Below, in pieces: positions 1-7,247 of a stretch of 63,506 bases of DNA (positions are counted from its first letter, which is position 1; each line of letters starts with the position of its first letter). The stretch is from contig JASGMV010000015.1 of the NCBI GenBank assembly GCA_030156255.1, forward strand, positions 1-63,506, written 5' to 3'. The notes beneath the pieces are model-generated. The model was not told where the DNA came from and searched no databases. It saw only the letters and a program-made list of their open reading frames with translations. The translations under genes were made by a program, and so were the position numbers. The stretch comes from Desulfovibrionales bacterium. GTDB taxonomy: Bacteria > Desulfobacterota > Desulfovibrionia > Desulfovibrionales > Desulfovibrionaceae.

Positions 1-209
1 TACGCTTCCGGCCGGACGTAGAGATCCGGCCGGAGCGCTTCGAGGGGAATGCCGAGTCGGACGTGGTAGCGCAGAACGGACTCGGCGCCGATGGGGCGCA
101 GGCCCCGGCAATGGCGCAACACGGTGGCCCGATGCTCCCCGCATCGGCGGGCGAGCTCGGCGAACGAAAGGTCGCGCCGCCGGCGATAGGTTTCCAAGAC
201 GTTTGTCAT
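1..209 (-). CDS. Small HTH (Cro/CI-like) regulator, C-terminus outside window
   Basis: Reading from an ATG at 209 toward the window edge gives 69 codons without a stop. The peptide begins MTNVLETYRRRRDLSFAEL and continues with a helix-turn-helix pattern (SFAELARRCGEHRATVLRHC), then a segment resembling the 'ESVLRYHVRLGIPLEAL' part of phage-type repressors. It is divergent from the HTH gene at 293, the classic arrangement of paired regulators in mobile elements. No Shine-Dalgarno sequence precedes the ATG, so initiation may be leaderless or the start may differ. The C-terminal end is cut by the window. The target is unknown; self-regulation through the shared 84-bp intergenic region is likely but inferred. 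Confidence 0.55.
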   Translation of the reverse strand, partial: MTNVLETYRRRRDLSFAELARRCGEHRATVLRHCRGLRPIGAESVLRYHVRLGIPLEALRPDLYVRPEA

Positions 210-219
210 GGGGCGGATG

Positions 220-248
220 TTGTCATAAGACACATCAAAGGTCAATAT
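220..248 (+). promoter_or_regulatory. Candidate promoter and operator between divergent HTH genes
   Basis: TTGTCA at 220-225 is 17 nt from CAATAT at 243-248, a weak sigma70-like pair reading toward the gene at 293. Within it lies a perfect 12-bp palindrome, TGTCATAAGACA, at 221-232. A close relative of this site, TTGTCATTAGAAAACAT, occurs at 945-961 upstream of the AlpA-like gene. Operator function is inferred from position and symmetry only. Confidence 0.4.
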
Positions 249-292
249 TCATGGAATGCAAAGACAACGACGACGCGAATACATTGACGAAC

Positions 293-826
293 ATGGATAG
301 TTTTCGGGTCAACGAACGTGCGTGGAAGCTCGTGCTGGCGCGCCTCGACGAACTGATCGCCCAGGGCATGAGCCAATCGGAAATCGGTCGCCTCCTGGGC
401 GTGCACCGCGCCACCGTCAGCGTGTGGCAGGCGGACCGCAAGGGAGGCGAGCGCACGTCCTTTCGGGACATGGTGCGCTACATCGACCGGTTGCAGATCC
501 CGCTGGCCGAGGTCTTCCGGGAGGCGGAGGGCGAACTGCCCGAGCCCGGGCCCCAGCTCCGTTTGGGGCGAACCCCGCTGGACGGGCGCGTCGCCAAGAC
601 GTTGTCGGCCGTGGCGAGAGCGCTGGGCGTGGAGCAGGCGGCCATCGCCGAGCGCATGGGCGCCTCGCCGGAGGATGTCGCCGCCATGCTCAAGGGAAAA
701 CGCCCGATGCTGATCGGCGAATTCTGTCGCATGTGCCAGGCCGTGGGGATCGCGCCGGCCGTCGTTCTCGACCGTGCGCTGTCGCTCGCGGAAAATGAGG
801 ATGATGCCGTCAGGCATTCCGCCTGA
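293..826 (+). CDS. HTH regulator, two tandem Cro/CI-like segments
   Basis: A 177-residue protein if translated from the ATG at 293; an in-frame ATG at 251 would add 14 residues but lies close to the putative promoter. Residues about 20-50 (ELIAQGMSQSEIGRLLGVHR) form a clear helix-turn-helix. A second similar segment follows around residues 100-160 (VEQAAIAERMGASPEDVAA), so it may be a duplicated XRE-type DNA-binding protein. There is no enzymatic domain. It is divergent from the HTH gene ending at 1 and upstream of an AlpA-like gene, which fits a lysogeny-type repressor of the element. Neither start has a good ribosome binding site. Confidence 0.7.
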   Translation: MDSFRVNERAWKLVLARLDELIAQGMSQSEIGRLLGVHRATVSVWQADRKGGERTSFRDMVRYIDRLQIPLAEVFREAEGELPEPGPQLRLGRTPLDGRVAKTLSAVARALGVEQAAIAERMGASPEDVAAMLKGKRPMLIGEFCRMCQAVGIAPAVVLDRALSLAENEDDAVRHSA

Positions 827-944
827 AGGTTGTGGGGGGAAGGGGCCGACATCGGCCGAGGGTTCGGTATGATCCTAAGAAACACCGCTACTTGCGACTC
901 GTATGATCGCCGCGGCGCGCCGTTTTTTTTTTGTGGGGAGCTTG

Positions 945-992
945 TTGTCATTAGAAAACATTTATTGACATTTTAACGTGTCCTAATACAAC
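945..992 (+). promoter_or_regulatory. Promoter/operator region of the AlpA-like gene
   Basis: TTGTCATTAGAAAACAT (945-961) resembles the palindromic site at 220-235. It is followed by TTGACA at 965-970 and, after 16 nt, TACAAC at 987-992, a plausible -35/-10 pair. The overlap of operator-like and promoter elements suggests repression by one of the neighbouring HTH proteins. Just upstream (910-932) a GC palindrome followed by ten T could terminate the preceding gene. Confidence 0.4.
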
Positions 993-1036
993 AGAGGGCA
1001 ACGCAACGACAACCCCATATCGAAAGGAGGAAAGCC

Positions 1037-1303
1037 ATGGAGTTCGAAGCGTCCCGCGACTTGGTGAAGGAAGCCATTACGGAAGCGTTCGCCCCGCTGG
1101 TGGAGCAGGAATGTTTGCACCACAAGGCGTTGCTCAACGTCATCGAGACCGCCGCCCTGCTGGGCGTTTCGCGCCACACGCTGGACCACTGGCGCTCCCA
1201 GGGCCTCGGCCCGCGCTACGTCGCCCTCGGTTCGCGCGTCGCCTACCGACGGCAGGACCTGAACGATTTCCTGGAAAAGAACCAGATCGTCACGGCCGAT
1301 TGA
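1037..1303 (+). CDS. AlpA/excisionase-like MerR-type HTH protein
   Basis: An 88-residue protein with a strong Shine-Dalgarno sequence (AAAGGAGGAAAGCC) before the ATG. Residues about 36-80 have the AlpA/excisionase winged-helix pattern: a short helix (IETAALLGVSRHTLDHWRSQ) followed by GLGPRYVALGSRVAYRRQDL. Such proteins act as recombination directionality factors or as activators in integrative elements. A sharp intrinsic terminator follows 5 nt after the stop, so it is a single-gene transcript. A second AlpA-like gene lies in the other element at 62809. Role in excision is inferred; it could equally be a transcriptional regulator. Confidence 0.8.
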   Translation: MEFEASRDLVKEAITEAFAPLVEQECLHHKALLNVIETAALLGVSRHTLDHWRSQGLGPRYVALGSRVAYRRQDLNDFLEKNQIVTAD

Positions 1304-1307
1304 ACGA

Positions 1308-1331
1308 GCCCCCCGGAAACGGGGGGCTTTT
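1308..1331 (+). terminator. Intrinsic terminator of the AlpA-like gene
   Basis: GCCCCCC, loop GGAAAC, GGGGGGC, then TTTT directly downstream of the stop codon at 1303. Confidence 0.9.
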
Positions 1332-1398
1332 CGTTTGGGGAGCGGCGTTATGTAGGAAATGCACAAGGTTTCATATTCTGGGTCTTATCCTTTTGAAA

Positions 1399-2295
1399 TC
1401 ACACAGGTGGTAGATTCCAAGTATGCATCTGTCGATCTTCAGGGGCAATGAAAAGATACGGAGTCCGCAATCCAAGCACACCGCATATTAGCTTCATATT
1501 AAAATTTGTTAACTCAAGCCGAAAATTCTCCTTTGGATAACTGTATCCAATCGGTTCACCAGCGAAAAAAGCCTCATGCGTTAATCCATTTCGAATTAAG
1601 CTTAATTGACTCTTCGAATCTTTGCTTGTGATAGCCCATTTTGGAAGTTGCACACCATATACGTCTGCCAACAATGCTGGTCTACAAGCGTGTGGAATCA
1701 TTTTGCATCGATGTTGCATTGAATAATATTTGTATACGCCGTCAAGGACCTTATACTGTGCGTCGAAATGATCCCAGGCCATTTCATACGACCCACTAAC
1801 TAGAAACCAGTGAATAATTGCAAAAATCCGCTTTCTGTTTTCTTCGTTGCAACATTGGTATAAATTATTAAGAGTAGTCATTCCTGACTCTAAGTCTTTT
1901 CCGGATGGCATTAAACTGTGGAGTTTGCCACGCACATACGGTGTTTTCATAAAGTAACTGTACTGATCTTTCAGAAGATAAAATCCGTGTAAAAAACCAT
2001 AACATAAAATCAAAAATCTTAAATGTTCATCGTCTGTATCAATGTTTTGAGAATGGATCGAATGGGTGGGAGAAAGATAGTAATGTGTTGCAGGAACTTC
2101 TGGTCCATCTTTACTAAATCGTTTTTTTTCATTGAAATTTTGTGCAACCCTTTTAAGAGGTGGATAGATCCAACCATTGGCAACGCTTGCTTTTTCATAG
2201 AATTGCTGAACTACTTCATTATAATTTGATAACGGGGCAATAGTTATGTCGCCGAATGTTACTTCCGAACTGTTCATCAAAAATCCGAATTCCAT
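1399..2295 (-). CDS. A+T-rich orphan protein with a HEPN-type RNxxxH motif
   Basis: A 298-residue cytosolic protein starting at the ATG at 2295, chosen for the strong upstream GGGAGGAGAGAAT. Longer in-frame extensions run into unrelated sequence. The family is not recognised. Near the C-terminus the stretch SLIRNGLTHEAFFAGEPIGY contains R-N-G-L-T-H, matching the RNxxxH signature of HEPN ribonuclease domains, in a predicted helical context. Base composition is far more A+T-rich than the flanking core genes, indicating foreign origin. It sits between the AlpA-like gene and the integrase, where element cargo (often defence genes) is found. No paired antitoxin is visible. A defence or toxin role is inference from motif and position; a HEPN fold remains unproven. 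Confidence 0.6.
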   Translation of the reverse strand: MEFGFLMNSSEVTFGDITIAPLSNYNEVVQQFYEKASVANGWIYPPLKRVAQNFNEKKRFSKDGPEVPATHYYLSPTHSIHSQNIDTDDEHLRFLILCYGFLHGFYLLKDQYSYFMKTPYVRGKLHSLMPSGKDLESGMTTLNNLYQCCNEENRKRIFAIIHWFLVSGSYEMAWDHFDAQYKVLDGVYKYYSMQHRCKMIPHACRPALLADVYGVQLPKWAITSKDSKSQLSLIRNGLTHEAFFAGEPIGYSYPKENFRLELTNFNMKLICGVLGLRTPYLFIAPEDRQMHTWNLPPV

Positions 2296-2310
2296 ATTCT
2301 CTCCTCCCAA

Positions 2311-2382
2311 CATTGACAGGGGTTGAGGGAAAAACTGCAATGCTATGTAAACGAGATTGGCAAAAGCGAGGCCACCCAGTAG
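2311..2382 (+). pseudogene. Vestigial 3' end of a CAT-family gene
   Basis: The plus strand at 2329-2382 reads EKLQCYVNEIGKSEATQ and a stop. This is nearly the same as the C-terminus of the intact acetyltransferase at 3979-4629 (EKLQCYVNELGKSEAKQ). By hand, 47 of 55 bases match over 2328-2382, in inverted orientation relative to the intact copy. Upstream of 2328 the match continues only with an insertion and a frame break, and then stops. It overlaps the 5' leader of the orphan gene at 1399-2295. This is the scar of a second, diverged CAT gene that was replaced or interrupted. Confidence 0.7.
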
Positions 2383-2504
2383 CGCCCCAGGAGCAACCAC
2401 CCCAAAGGGGCATCCCATTCTGCAATCCCGCCGGAGATCGCTCTTACCTCCGCCCGCGCCTTTGGTCGGCGACCGCAGGGGCGTCATGCGCTCCCGCCGT
2501 CTAT

Positions 2505-3640
2505 TTATCCGTCCCTGTGGACCGGATCGGAGAACGATGTAGCTTCCAGATAGTTTTCTATGATCTCTACAGTCGCCTGAAAAGCGTTCGGCGCCAAGTG
2601 CGAATAGCGCCGGGTCATTTCCACCGAACTGTGCCCGAGCAGCTCCCCCACCGTGAACAACGGCGTTCCCCCCTGCACGAGCCACGACGCATACGTATGC
2701 CGCAAGGTGTGGAAGACGACGCGGTCCCGCCGGTCCTTGCGTCCCTTGTTCAGCCCCAACCGCGCGACGCAGCGGGCGAAGGCGTCCGACACGTCCGAGC
2801 GGCGGCCTCCGCCTCTGCCGGGGAAGACGTAGCGACCGCACAGCAGCGGGCGCTGCGAAAGGATATCGCGCACCTTTTGCGTCATGTAGACGGTCCGCCC
2901 CCGGCTGTTCTTGGCGTCGGCGATCCGGATCGTTTGCGCCGCAAGGTCGATATGCTCCCCGCGCAAGCCCGCGATCTCCCCGAAGCGCATGCCGGTGTGC
3001 AAACTGACGAGGGCCATGGCGTAGGTTTCCGGCGCGGTCTTGGCCAGCTCCGACAACAGCACGTCGGCTTCCTCGGGAGTCAGGAAGCGCATGCGCCGGT
3101 TGTCCTTTTTGGGGAGCTTGATTTTATCGGTGGGAATCGGCCCGTCGTACAGATTCCAGTCCCGCATCTTGCGGTACACGGCGCGGACGACGCCCAAGGC
3201 CATGGTCCCGTGGCCGGGGCCAGGCCCTCCGCCAGAAGATGCTGCTTGAAGCGCTCCAGCTCCCAGGGCGTGATGGCGGAGAGCTGGCGCTTCGCGAACG
3301 TCTTTTCGAGCCGGGCGGCGTACATGCGCCGCACCCGGTCGCCGCTCTTGAGCTGGACGAGATGGCCGTTATCGTACTTCTCGAAGGCCTGGCCGAACGT
3401 GAACTTGCGGCGAGGCGCGAAGGAAACGTCCCCGAGCCGCATCGAGCGCATGCGCTCCGAGCGCACCTGCGAGGCGAAGACCGCCGTGATCCCCTCCGAT
3501 CGCCAACCGATCTTTTCCCAGATTTTCCGGCCGCCGGATTTGAAGGTGATGTAATAGGCCTGATCCGGCTTCCCGCGAAAGGTTCTGCTCTCGGAAGCCA
3601 GCGCGTACACGCCGACGAATTTCGTCCGTTGCTTCCTCAC
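2505..3640 (-). pseudogene. Tyrosine-type integrase, frameshifted
   Basis: Two overlapping frames make one integrase. The first (3640 down to about 3205) gives the N-terminal arm- and core-binding domains and ends at ELERFKQHLLAEGLAPAT before turning to nonsense. The second (from about 3203 to 2505) resumes with ALGVVRAVYRKMRDW and carries the catalytic domain. It has the first arginine (HTGMRFGEIAGL), the H-x-x-R box (FHTLRHTYASWL), the LLGHSSVEMT box and the nucleophile region (RRYSHL). All catalytic residues are present, so only the frame break near 3205-3215 inactivates it. It resembles the intact integrase at 57027. Its position beside the tRNA fragment fits an attR-proximal integrase. 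A sequencing error cannot be excluded. Confidence 0.8.
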
Positions 3641-3780
3641 GAATTTTCTACCCCCCTGCTACCCCATGCAGCGAATACAGGACATCGGGTACAGCACAAG
3701 GGCGGGAGGAAATCAACGAATATTCATCGAATATAATAAGTTACAATCAAGGGGCAATCACGGCGGGAGCCACCGAAAAG

Positions 3781-3827
3781 GATTCGTAATCAGCAGGTCG
3801 CGGGTTCGAGTCCCATCGCTGGCTCCA
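3781..3827 (+). other. Attachment site: 3' half of tRNA-Thr(CGU)
   Basis: The segment begins in the anticodon loop (ATTCGTAATCAGC, anticodon CGT at 3785-3787) and continues through the T-arm (GGGTTCGAGTCCC) to an acceptor strand ending GCTGGCTCCA. No D-arm or 5' acceptor strand precedes it, so this is not a functional tRNA but the duplicated 3' end left by site-specific integration. One T-stem pair is mismatched (CCCAT), showing drift. Confidence 0.85.
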
Positions 3828-3835
3828 GAGAAATC

Positions 3836-3874
3836 AAGGGGTTACATCCTTAGGGCTTAACCCCTTCTTCTTTT
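3836..3874 (+). terminator. Terminator downstream of the tRNA-Thr fragment
   Basis: AAGGGGTTA and TAACCCCTT pair around a 13-nt loop and are followed by CTTCTTTT. It is probably the former terminator of the tRNA-Thr gene. Confidence 0.75.
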
Positions 3875-3978
3875 CCCACGACATTCCCACGGCCAAACGC
3901 CTTCCGATAATCGACTGTAGCGCGCACCTCAAAATGAGATCACGGCCTCGTAGCTATTTCGTGAACATGCCACTAGGC

Positions 3979-4629
3979 CTACTGTTTGGCCTCACTTTTT
4001 CCCAGTTCGTTCACATAGCATTGCAGTTTTTCCATCAACTTCGCAATGTGGATTCCGTCGACAAAGGAATGATGGACCTGCACGGAAAATGGCATCCAAT
4101 ATCGTCCTGCTCTTTCGAAATATTTCCCCCAACAAAATCTGGGTTGCGCCTTTCTGTTATCCCCATAATCCGTATTTGAAACTTGCGTCCAGGAAAGCCA
4201 CGGTAATGCCGAAAACATGAAGACATCATTCTCGACAGGTTCAGGAAAATATTCTTTCTGATTCTTGGCGGACATCGCCGCCAGCTGTACATATTTGTCC
4301 ATTGTATCTTGCATGGGAACACTTACGAATTTAAATAACTCTGTTTCAGCATCTAAATAGGTAAAGACTGTGTCGATCGAGCCATACAAGACAACGCTGT
4401 CGCCGATAAATCTATATCTTAGCTCCTCTATGCCGTTTGCACAGTTCGAAACGGCAAAGATAAAGGCCAATGTGAACGACAAATGTTTTTCTTTGATATA
4501 CGACTTGAAATTTGTAACGTCGAGTTCAACACCAATGCGATATTGCGGCTGAACAATATCCATAAACCTTTGGCAATGCGCTTTTCTTTTCCATGTCTCC
4601 ATGTCAATTTTTACATATTCATGCGCCAT
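3979..4629 (-). CDS. Chloramphenicol O-acetyltransferase family protein (type A fold)
   Basis: A 216-residue cytosolic trimer-forming acetyl-CoA-dependent acyltransferase. The CAT active-site block HHSFVDGIHIAKL is intact, with the catalytic histidine and the structural aspartate. The N-terminal WKRKAHCQRFMDIVQPQYRI and the middle FTLAFIFAVSNCANGIEELR also fit the family, and the length is typical. In known members the reaction is transfer of acetyl from acetyl-CoA to the 3-hydroxyl of chloramphenicol; the substrate of this copy is not shown. Base composition is A+T-rich against the surrounding genes, and the gene lies between two tRNA-Thr 3' fragments, so it was acquired horizontally. It stands alone. 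An 18-bp palindrome lies about 100 bp upstream. Confidence 0.85.
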   Translation of the reverse strand: MAHEYVKIDMETWKRKAHCQRFMDIVQPQYRIGVELDVTNFKSYIKEKHLSFTLAFIFAVSNCANGIEELRYRFIGDSVVLYGSIDTVFTYLDAETELFKFVSVPMQDTMDKYVQLAAMSAKNQKEYFPEPVENDVFMFSALPWLSWTQVSNTDYGDNRKAQPRFCWGKYFERAGRYWMPFSVQVHHSFVDGIHIAKLMEKLQCYVNELGKSEAKQ

Positions 4630-4726
4630 GCGACATACCTCTAAAGGGCGGAGCGTCCCTGTTCGTCAACGAGGCGCAATCGTTACAAAACTTCATGCCT
4701 ACGCTGCGCCTTCCTCTGTAAAGTCG

Positions 4727-4744
4727 TGAGAGAAAATTCTCTCA
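4727..4744. promoter_or_regulatory. Perfect 18-bp palindrome upstream of the CAT-family gene
   Basis: TGAGAGAAAATTCTCTCA lies about 100 bp before the start codon at 4629. Farther upstream on the minus strand are TATAAT (complement of 4766-4771) and TTGACA (complement of 4783-4788), but they are only 11 nt apart, so the true promoter is uncertain. The palindrome may be an operator or a leader hairpin. Apart from this, 4630-4876 holds no gene I can support. Confidence 0.4.
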
Positions 4745-4876
4745 ACTCGTCAGAAATTCGGAATAATTATATCGGAAGGCGCTGTCAATAACCGCAATAA
4801 CCGGAGCATCCCTTTCTACAAGAAGACGCAGGCCGCGGGAAAAGGAGAGACCGCTCTCCCCCTCCCCAGAAGAAGC

Positions 4877-4923
4877 AATCCGTAATCAACAGGCCGAGGG
4901 TTCACGTCCCGTCGCCAGCGTCA
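4877..4923 (+). other. Degenerate second tRNA-Thr 3' fragment
   Basis: By hand alignment 35 of 47 positions match the tRNA-Thr(CGU) fragment at 3781-3827, without gaps, starting in the same anticodon-loop position (CCGTAATCAACAGG) and running through GGGTTCACGTCCC. It has no 5' half and cannot fold as a tRNA. It probably marks the far end of an older insertion that brought the CAT-family gene. Confidence 0.65.
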
Positions 4924-4931
4924 GAAAGTAT

Positions 4932-4963
4932 AAAGGCCTGCGGCGAACGCCGCAGGCCTTTTG
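4932..4963. terminator. Bidirectional terminator hairpin
   Basis: AAAGGCCTGCGGCG and CGCCGCAGGCCTTT form a 14-bp stem with an AA loop, followed by TT. On the minus strand it lies directly downstream of the UxaA-family gene ending at 4998. Confidence 0.8.
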
Positions 4964-4997
4964 CTGCTTCCGGCGAGCCAGGCCGGGTTGGGACCGG

Positions 4998-6158
4998 TTA
5001 GAACGTCCCGGTCAGCTTGTAAATGCCGAACTCATGGTATCCGAGGCTTTCCGCCTTGGGCTGCCTGCCGTTGCAGACCTCCACCATCATGTCGAAGAGC
5101 TCCTGGCCGAGCTGCTGGACGGTGGCGCCTTCGGAAATGATCCGTCCGCCGTTGATGTCGATGTTGTCGGACATCTTTTCATAGGTTTCGGGATTGCCCG
5201 TGATCTTGATGACCGGCGCGATGGGACTGCCGGTGGGCGTGCCGCGCCCGGTGGAAAAGACCACGATCTGCGCTCCTCCCGCGACCATGCCGGTGATGGA
5301 GTCGATGTCCTGGCCGGGCGTATCCATAAAATAAAGGCCGTGGGCCTCGGGCACGGCCTCGGCGTAGTCAAGCGCTCCGGTAAAGGGGCTGTCGCCCGCC
5401 TTGTACATGCAGCCGAGCGACTTCTCCTCGATGGTCGAAAGGCCGCCGACCTTGTTGCCCGGTGTGGGCTGTCCGCTGCGCAGATCCTCGCCCATGGCGA
5501 TGGCGCGGTCCTCCACGGCCTTCACCTGCGAGAGAAACTTTTCGCGCTGGACCGGATCGGCGAAGCGTTCGGCCAGCAGGTGTTCCGCGCCGATGACCTC
5601 GGTGGTTTCACTGAGGATGCTGCTGCCGCCGAGCCCCACCAGCTTGGAGGAGGCGTAGCCGATGGCCGGGTTGGAGGCCAAGCCGCTCGTCGGGTCGGAG
5701 CCCCCGCACTCCAGTCCCATGATGATCTCGCTGAGGCCGCACTCCTCGCGCTCCTGCATGGAAAGGGCGCGGGCCAGGGGAGCGGCGAGTTCGACGCCGC
5801 GGGAAATGGCCTTGAGCGTGCCGCCGCATTCCTGAATGACAATGTGCTCGACGGGCTTGCCCGTCTCCGCGACTTCCGCAGCGGCCGCGCCGGCCTGGAT
5901 GCCGTCGCAACCGAGGCCGACAACGAGCACTGCCCCCACGTTGGCGTTCTTGCCGAAGCCGACGATGGTCTGCTGCGTCAGGGCCAGGTCGGAGTTGATC
6001 TGGCAGCAGCCGTGCTGGTTGGGAATGGAGACAGCGCCGGGGATGAGTCCGGCGATGCGTTCGGCCGTGGCCGCGGCGCAGACCGACGTGGGCATGACCA
6101 GAAGATGGTTGCGGACGCCGTAGCGACCGTTCTCTCTGCGGTAGCCTTTGATCTTCAT
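4998..6158 (-). CDS. UxaA-family hydro-lyase/sulfo-lyase, large (catalytic) subunit
   Basis: A 386-residue protein matching the C-terminal catalytic domain of altronate/galactarate dehydratases. Characteristic stretches are GYRRENGRYGVRNHLLV at the N-terminus, the cysteine-containing segments HGCCQI, LGCDGIQ and LECGGSD, and GRGTPTGSPIAPVIKITGN near residue 310. Family members bind iron or a Fe-S cluster and eliminate water, or sulfite in (2R)-sulfolactate sulfo-lyase (SuyB), from hydroxy acids. It is encoded 11 nt downstream of the small SAF-domain subunit, as in other split enzymes. The ATG at 6158 has AGGAGG upstream. A sulfo-lyase role would suit a sulfite-respiring organism, but sequence alone does not separate it from an altronate-type dehydratase. 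Confidence 0.85.
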   Translation of the reverse strand: MKIKGYRRENGRYGVRNHLLVMPTSVCAAATAERIAGLIPGAVSIPNQHGCCQINSDLALTQQTIVGFGKNANVGAVLVVGLGCDGIQAGAAAAEVAETGKPVEHIVIQECGGTLKAISRGVELAAPLARALSMQEREECGLSEIIMGLECGGSDPTSGLASNPAIGYASSKLVGLGGSSILSETTEVIGAEHLLAERFADPVQREKFLSQVKAVEDRAIAMGEDLRSGQPTPGNKVGGLSTIEEKSLGCMYKAGDSPFTGALDYAEAVPEAHGLYFMDTPGQDIDSITGMVAGGAQIVVFSTGRGTPTGSPIAPVIKITGNPETYEKMSDNIDINGGRIISEGATVQQLGQELFDMMVEVCNGRQPKAESLGYHEFGIYKLTGTF

Positions 6159-6169
6159 GAGCTCTCCTC

Positions 6170-6448
6170 CTAGTTCCGCTTGTCGCCGCGGCCGCGGGTG
6201 CTTTCGATGTTGTGCAGGTGGACGTGGTCGCCGGGTGCGATGTCCCTGGTCGCGTCGCCGATAACCTCGCCGTACTTGTAGCAGCGCCCGCCGTTGGCGA
6301 TCGCCTCCACGGCCATCTTGTGGAAGACGGGGATGTCCGCGTTCGCCGTGATCGTCTTTCCCTCCACCACGACGCTCTCTCCTTTGGAGAGCGGCCGCAG
6401 GCAGGTGACCACGTTGTCCTTCTCATTGACGTGCAGGATGGGGTTCAT
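6170..6448 (-). CDS. UxaA-family small subunit (SAF domain)
   Basis: A 92-residue protein from the ATG at 6448, which has a good AGGAGG; upstream in-frame sequence is not protein-like. It is a stand-alone SAF domain of the type fused N-terminally in altronate dehydratase or separate as SuyA: KGESVVVEGKTITANADIPV, then YGEVIGDATRDIAPGDHVHL and the conserved HNIESTRGRGD end. It should form a heteromer with the adjacent large subunit. The two genes form a small operon ended by the hairpin at 4932. Substrate is undetermined, with the same alternatives as the large subunit. Confidence 0.85.
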   Translation of the reverse strand: MNPILHVNEKDNVVTCLRPLSKGESVVVEGKTITANADIPVFHKMAVEAIANGGRCYKYGEVIGDATRDIAPGDHVHLHNIESTRGRGDKRN

Positions 6449-6623
6449 TCCGGTGTCCTCCTGATTCGGTTGAGGGTTTTCCGGCGGCCGCGACGGGGCC
6501 GCAAAAAACAATGCAATCGCCTGCTCGGCGATGGCGGTTGTACTTGCCGCTCGAAATGACTGTACGTAAAACGCGTCCATCTTTCGATAGTTTTCAGTAA
6601 CATTCATCCGCGCCCGAAAGACG

Positions 6624-7247
6624 CTATTTTCTGCGAGAATCAACAACTCGCGTCCCCAAGCCCTCCAGCAGGACGGTCACGTAGCCTTGGATCGCGCGTT
6701 CGTCGAGCGGGGCGTGGCCGATCATCAATCGGTACACCATCGGCGCGTAGAGCAGGTCGATCACCAGGTCCGTATCCACGTCGGAGCGCAGTTCGCCGCG
6801 CTCCACGCCCCGGCGCAGCATGGGGAGAACGGTGCGCCGCCGCACGCTCAGAAAGCAGTCCCAAAAACTTTTGCGGAACTCGGGATCGCTTTGCCCCTCG
6901 GCCAGAAACTGCGCAAAAATCCGCCCCGCCCGCGTCAGGTAAAAATTCGACAACATGCTGATGTGGGTCATGATGTCCTGGCGCGCGGAGCCGGTGTCGG
7001 GGATGGGCGCGTGCCTGCCGGTGTTCTCCAGAAACGCTTCCAGCGCCAGATAGGCCTTGCCCGGCCACCATTTGTAGATGGTGGCCTTGCCCACCTTGGC
7101 GCGGCGGGCGATGGTCTGGATGCTGATTTCCCGCAGAGGCGCCTCCTCCAGCAAATCCAGCGTGGCCTGGAGGATGGCGTCGCGCGATTGCTCGCTGCGC
7201 GGACGCCCCCGGCCGCAGGGGCGATGCTCCGCTCCGTCGCGAGTCAC
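6624..7247 (-). CDS. TetR-family transcriptional regulator
   Basis: A 207-residue protein with an N-terminal TetR DNA-binding domain (RDAILQATLDLLEEAPLREI, then IARRAKVGKATIYKWWPGKA with the typical G-x-TIY-W motif). A helical ligand-binding and dimerisation domain follows. Translation starts at a GTG that overlaps the stop codon of the upstream MFS gene (GTGA), indicating translational coupling. TetR proteins co-transcribed with an exporter usually repress it until the exporter's substrate binds. The ligand is unknown. Confidence 0.88.
   Translation of the reverse strand: MTRDGAEHRPCGRGRPRSEQSRDAILQATLDLLEEAPLREISIQTIARRAKVGKATIYKWWPGKAYLALEAFLENTGRHAPIPDTGSARQDIMTHISMLSNFYLTRAGRIFAQFLAEGQSDPEFRKSFWDCFLSVRRRTVLPMLRRGVERGELRSDVDTDLVIDLLYAPMVYRLMIGHAPLDERAIQGYVTVLLEGLGTRVVDSRRK

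Larger units (their letters stand above)
1..3827. mobile_element. Right end of a decaying integrative element at tRNA-Thr
   Basis: The block contains divergent small HTH regulators, an AlpA/excisionase-like gene, an A+T-rich cargo gene and a tyrosine integrase of the tRNA-targeting type. It ends in a displaced 3' half of a tRNA-Thr(CGU) gene at 3781-3827. Because the fragment is the 3' half on the plus strand, the element should lie to its left, with the reconstituted tRNA beyond the window start. The integrase is frameshifted, so the element is probably immobile. The left boundary is not visible. The type of element (prophage remnant, satellite or island) is undetermined. Confidence 0.65.

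Noticed and set aside
3666-3860. Open reading frame across the tRNA-Thr fragment
   Set aside because: It reads through a tRNA 3' half and a terminator and has no ribosome site; not a gene.
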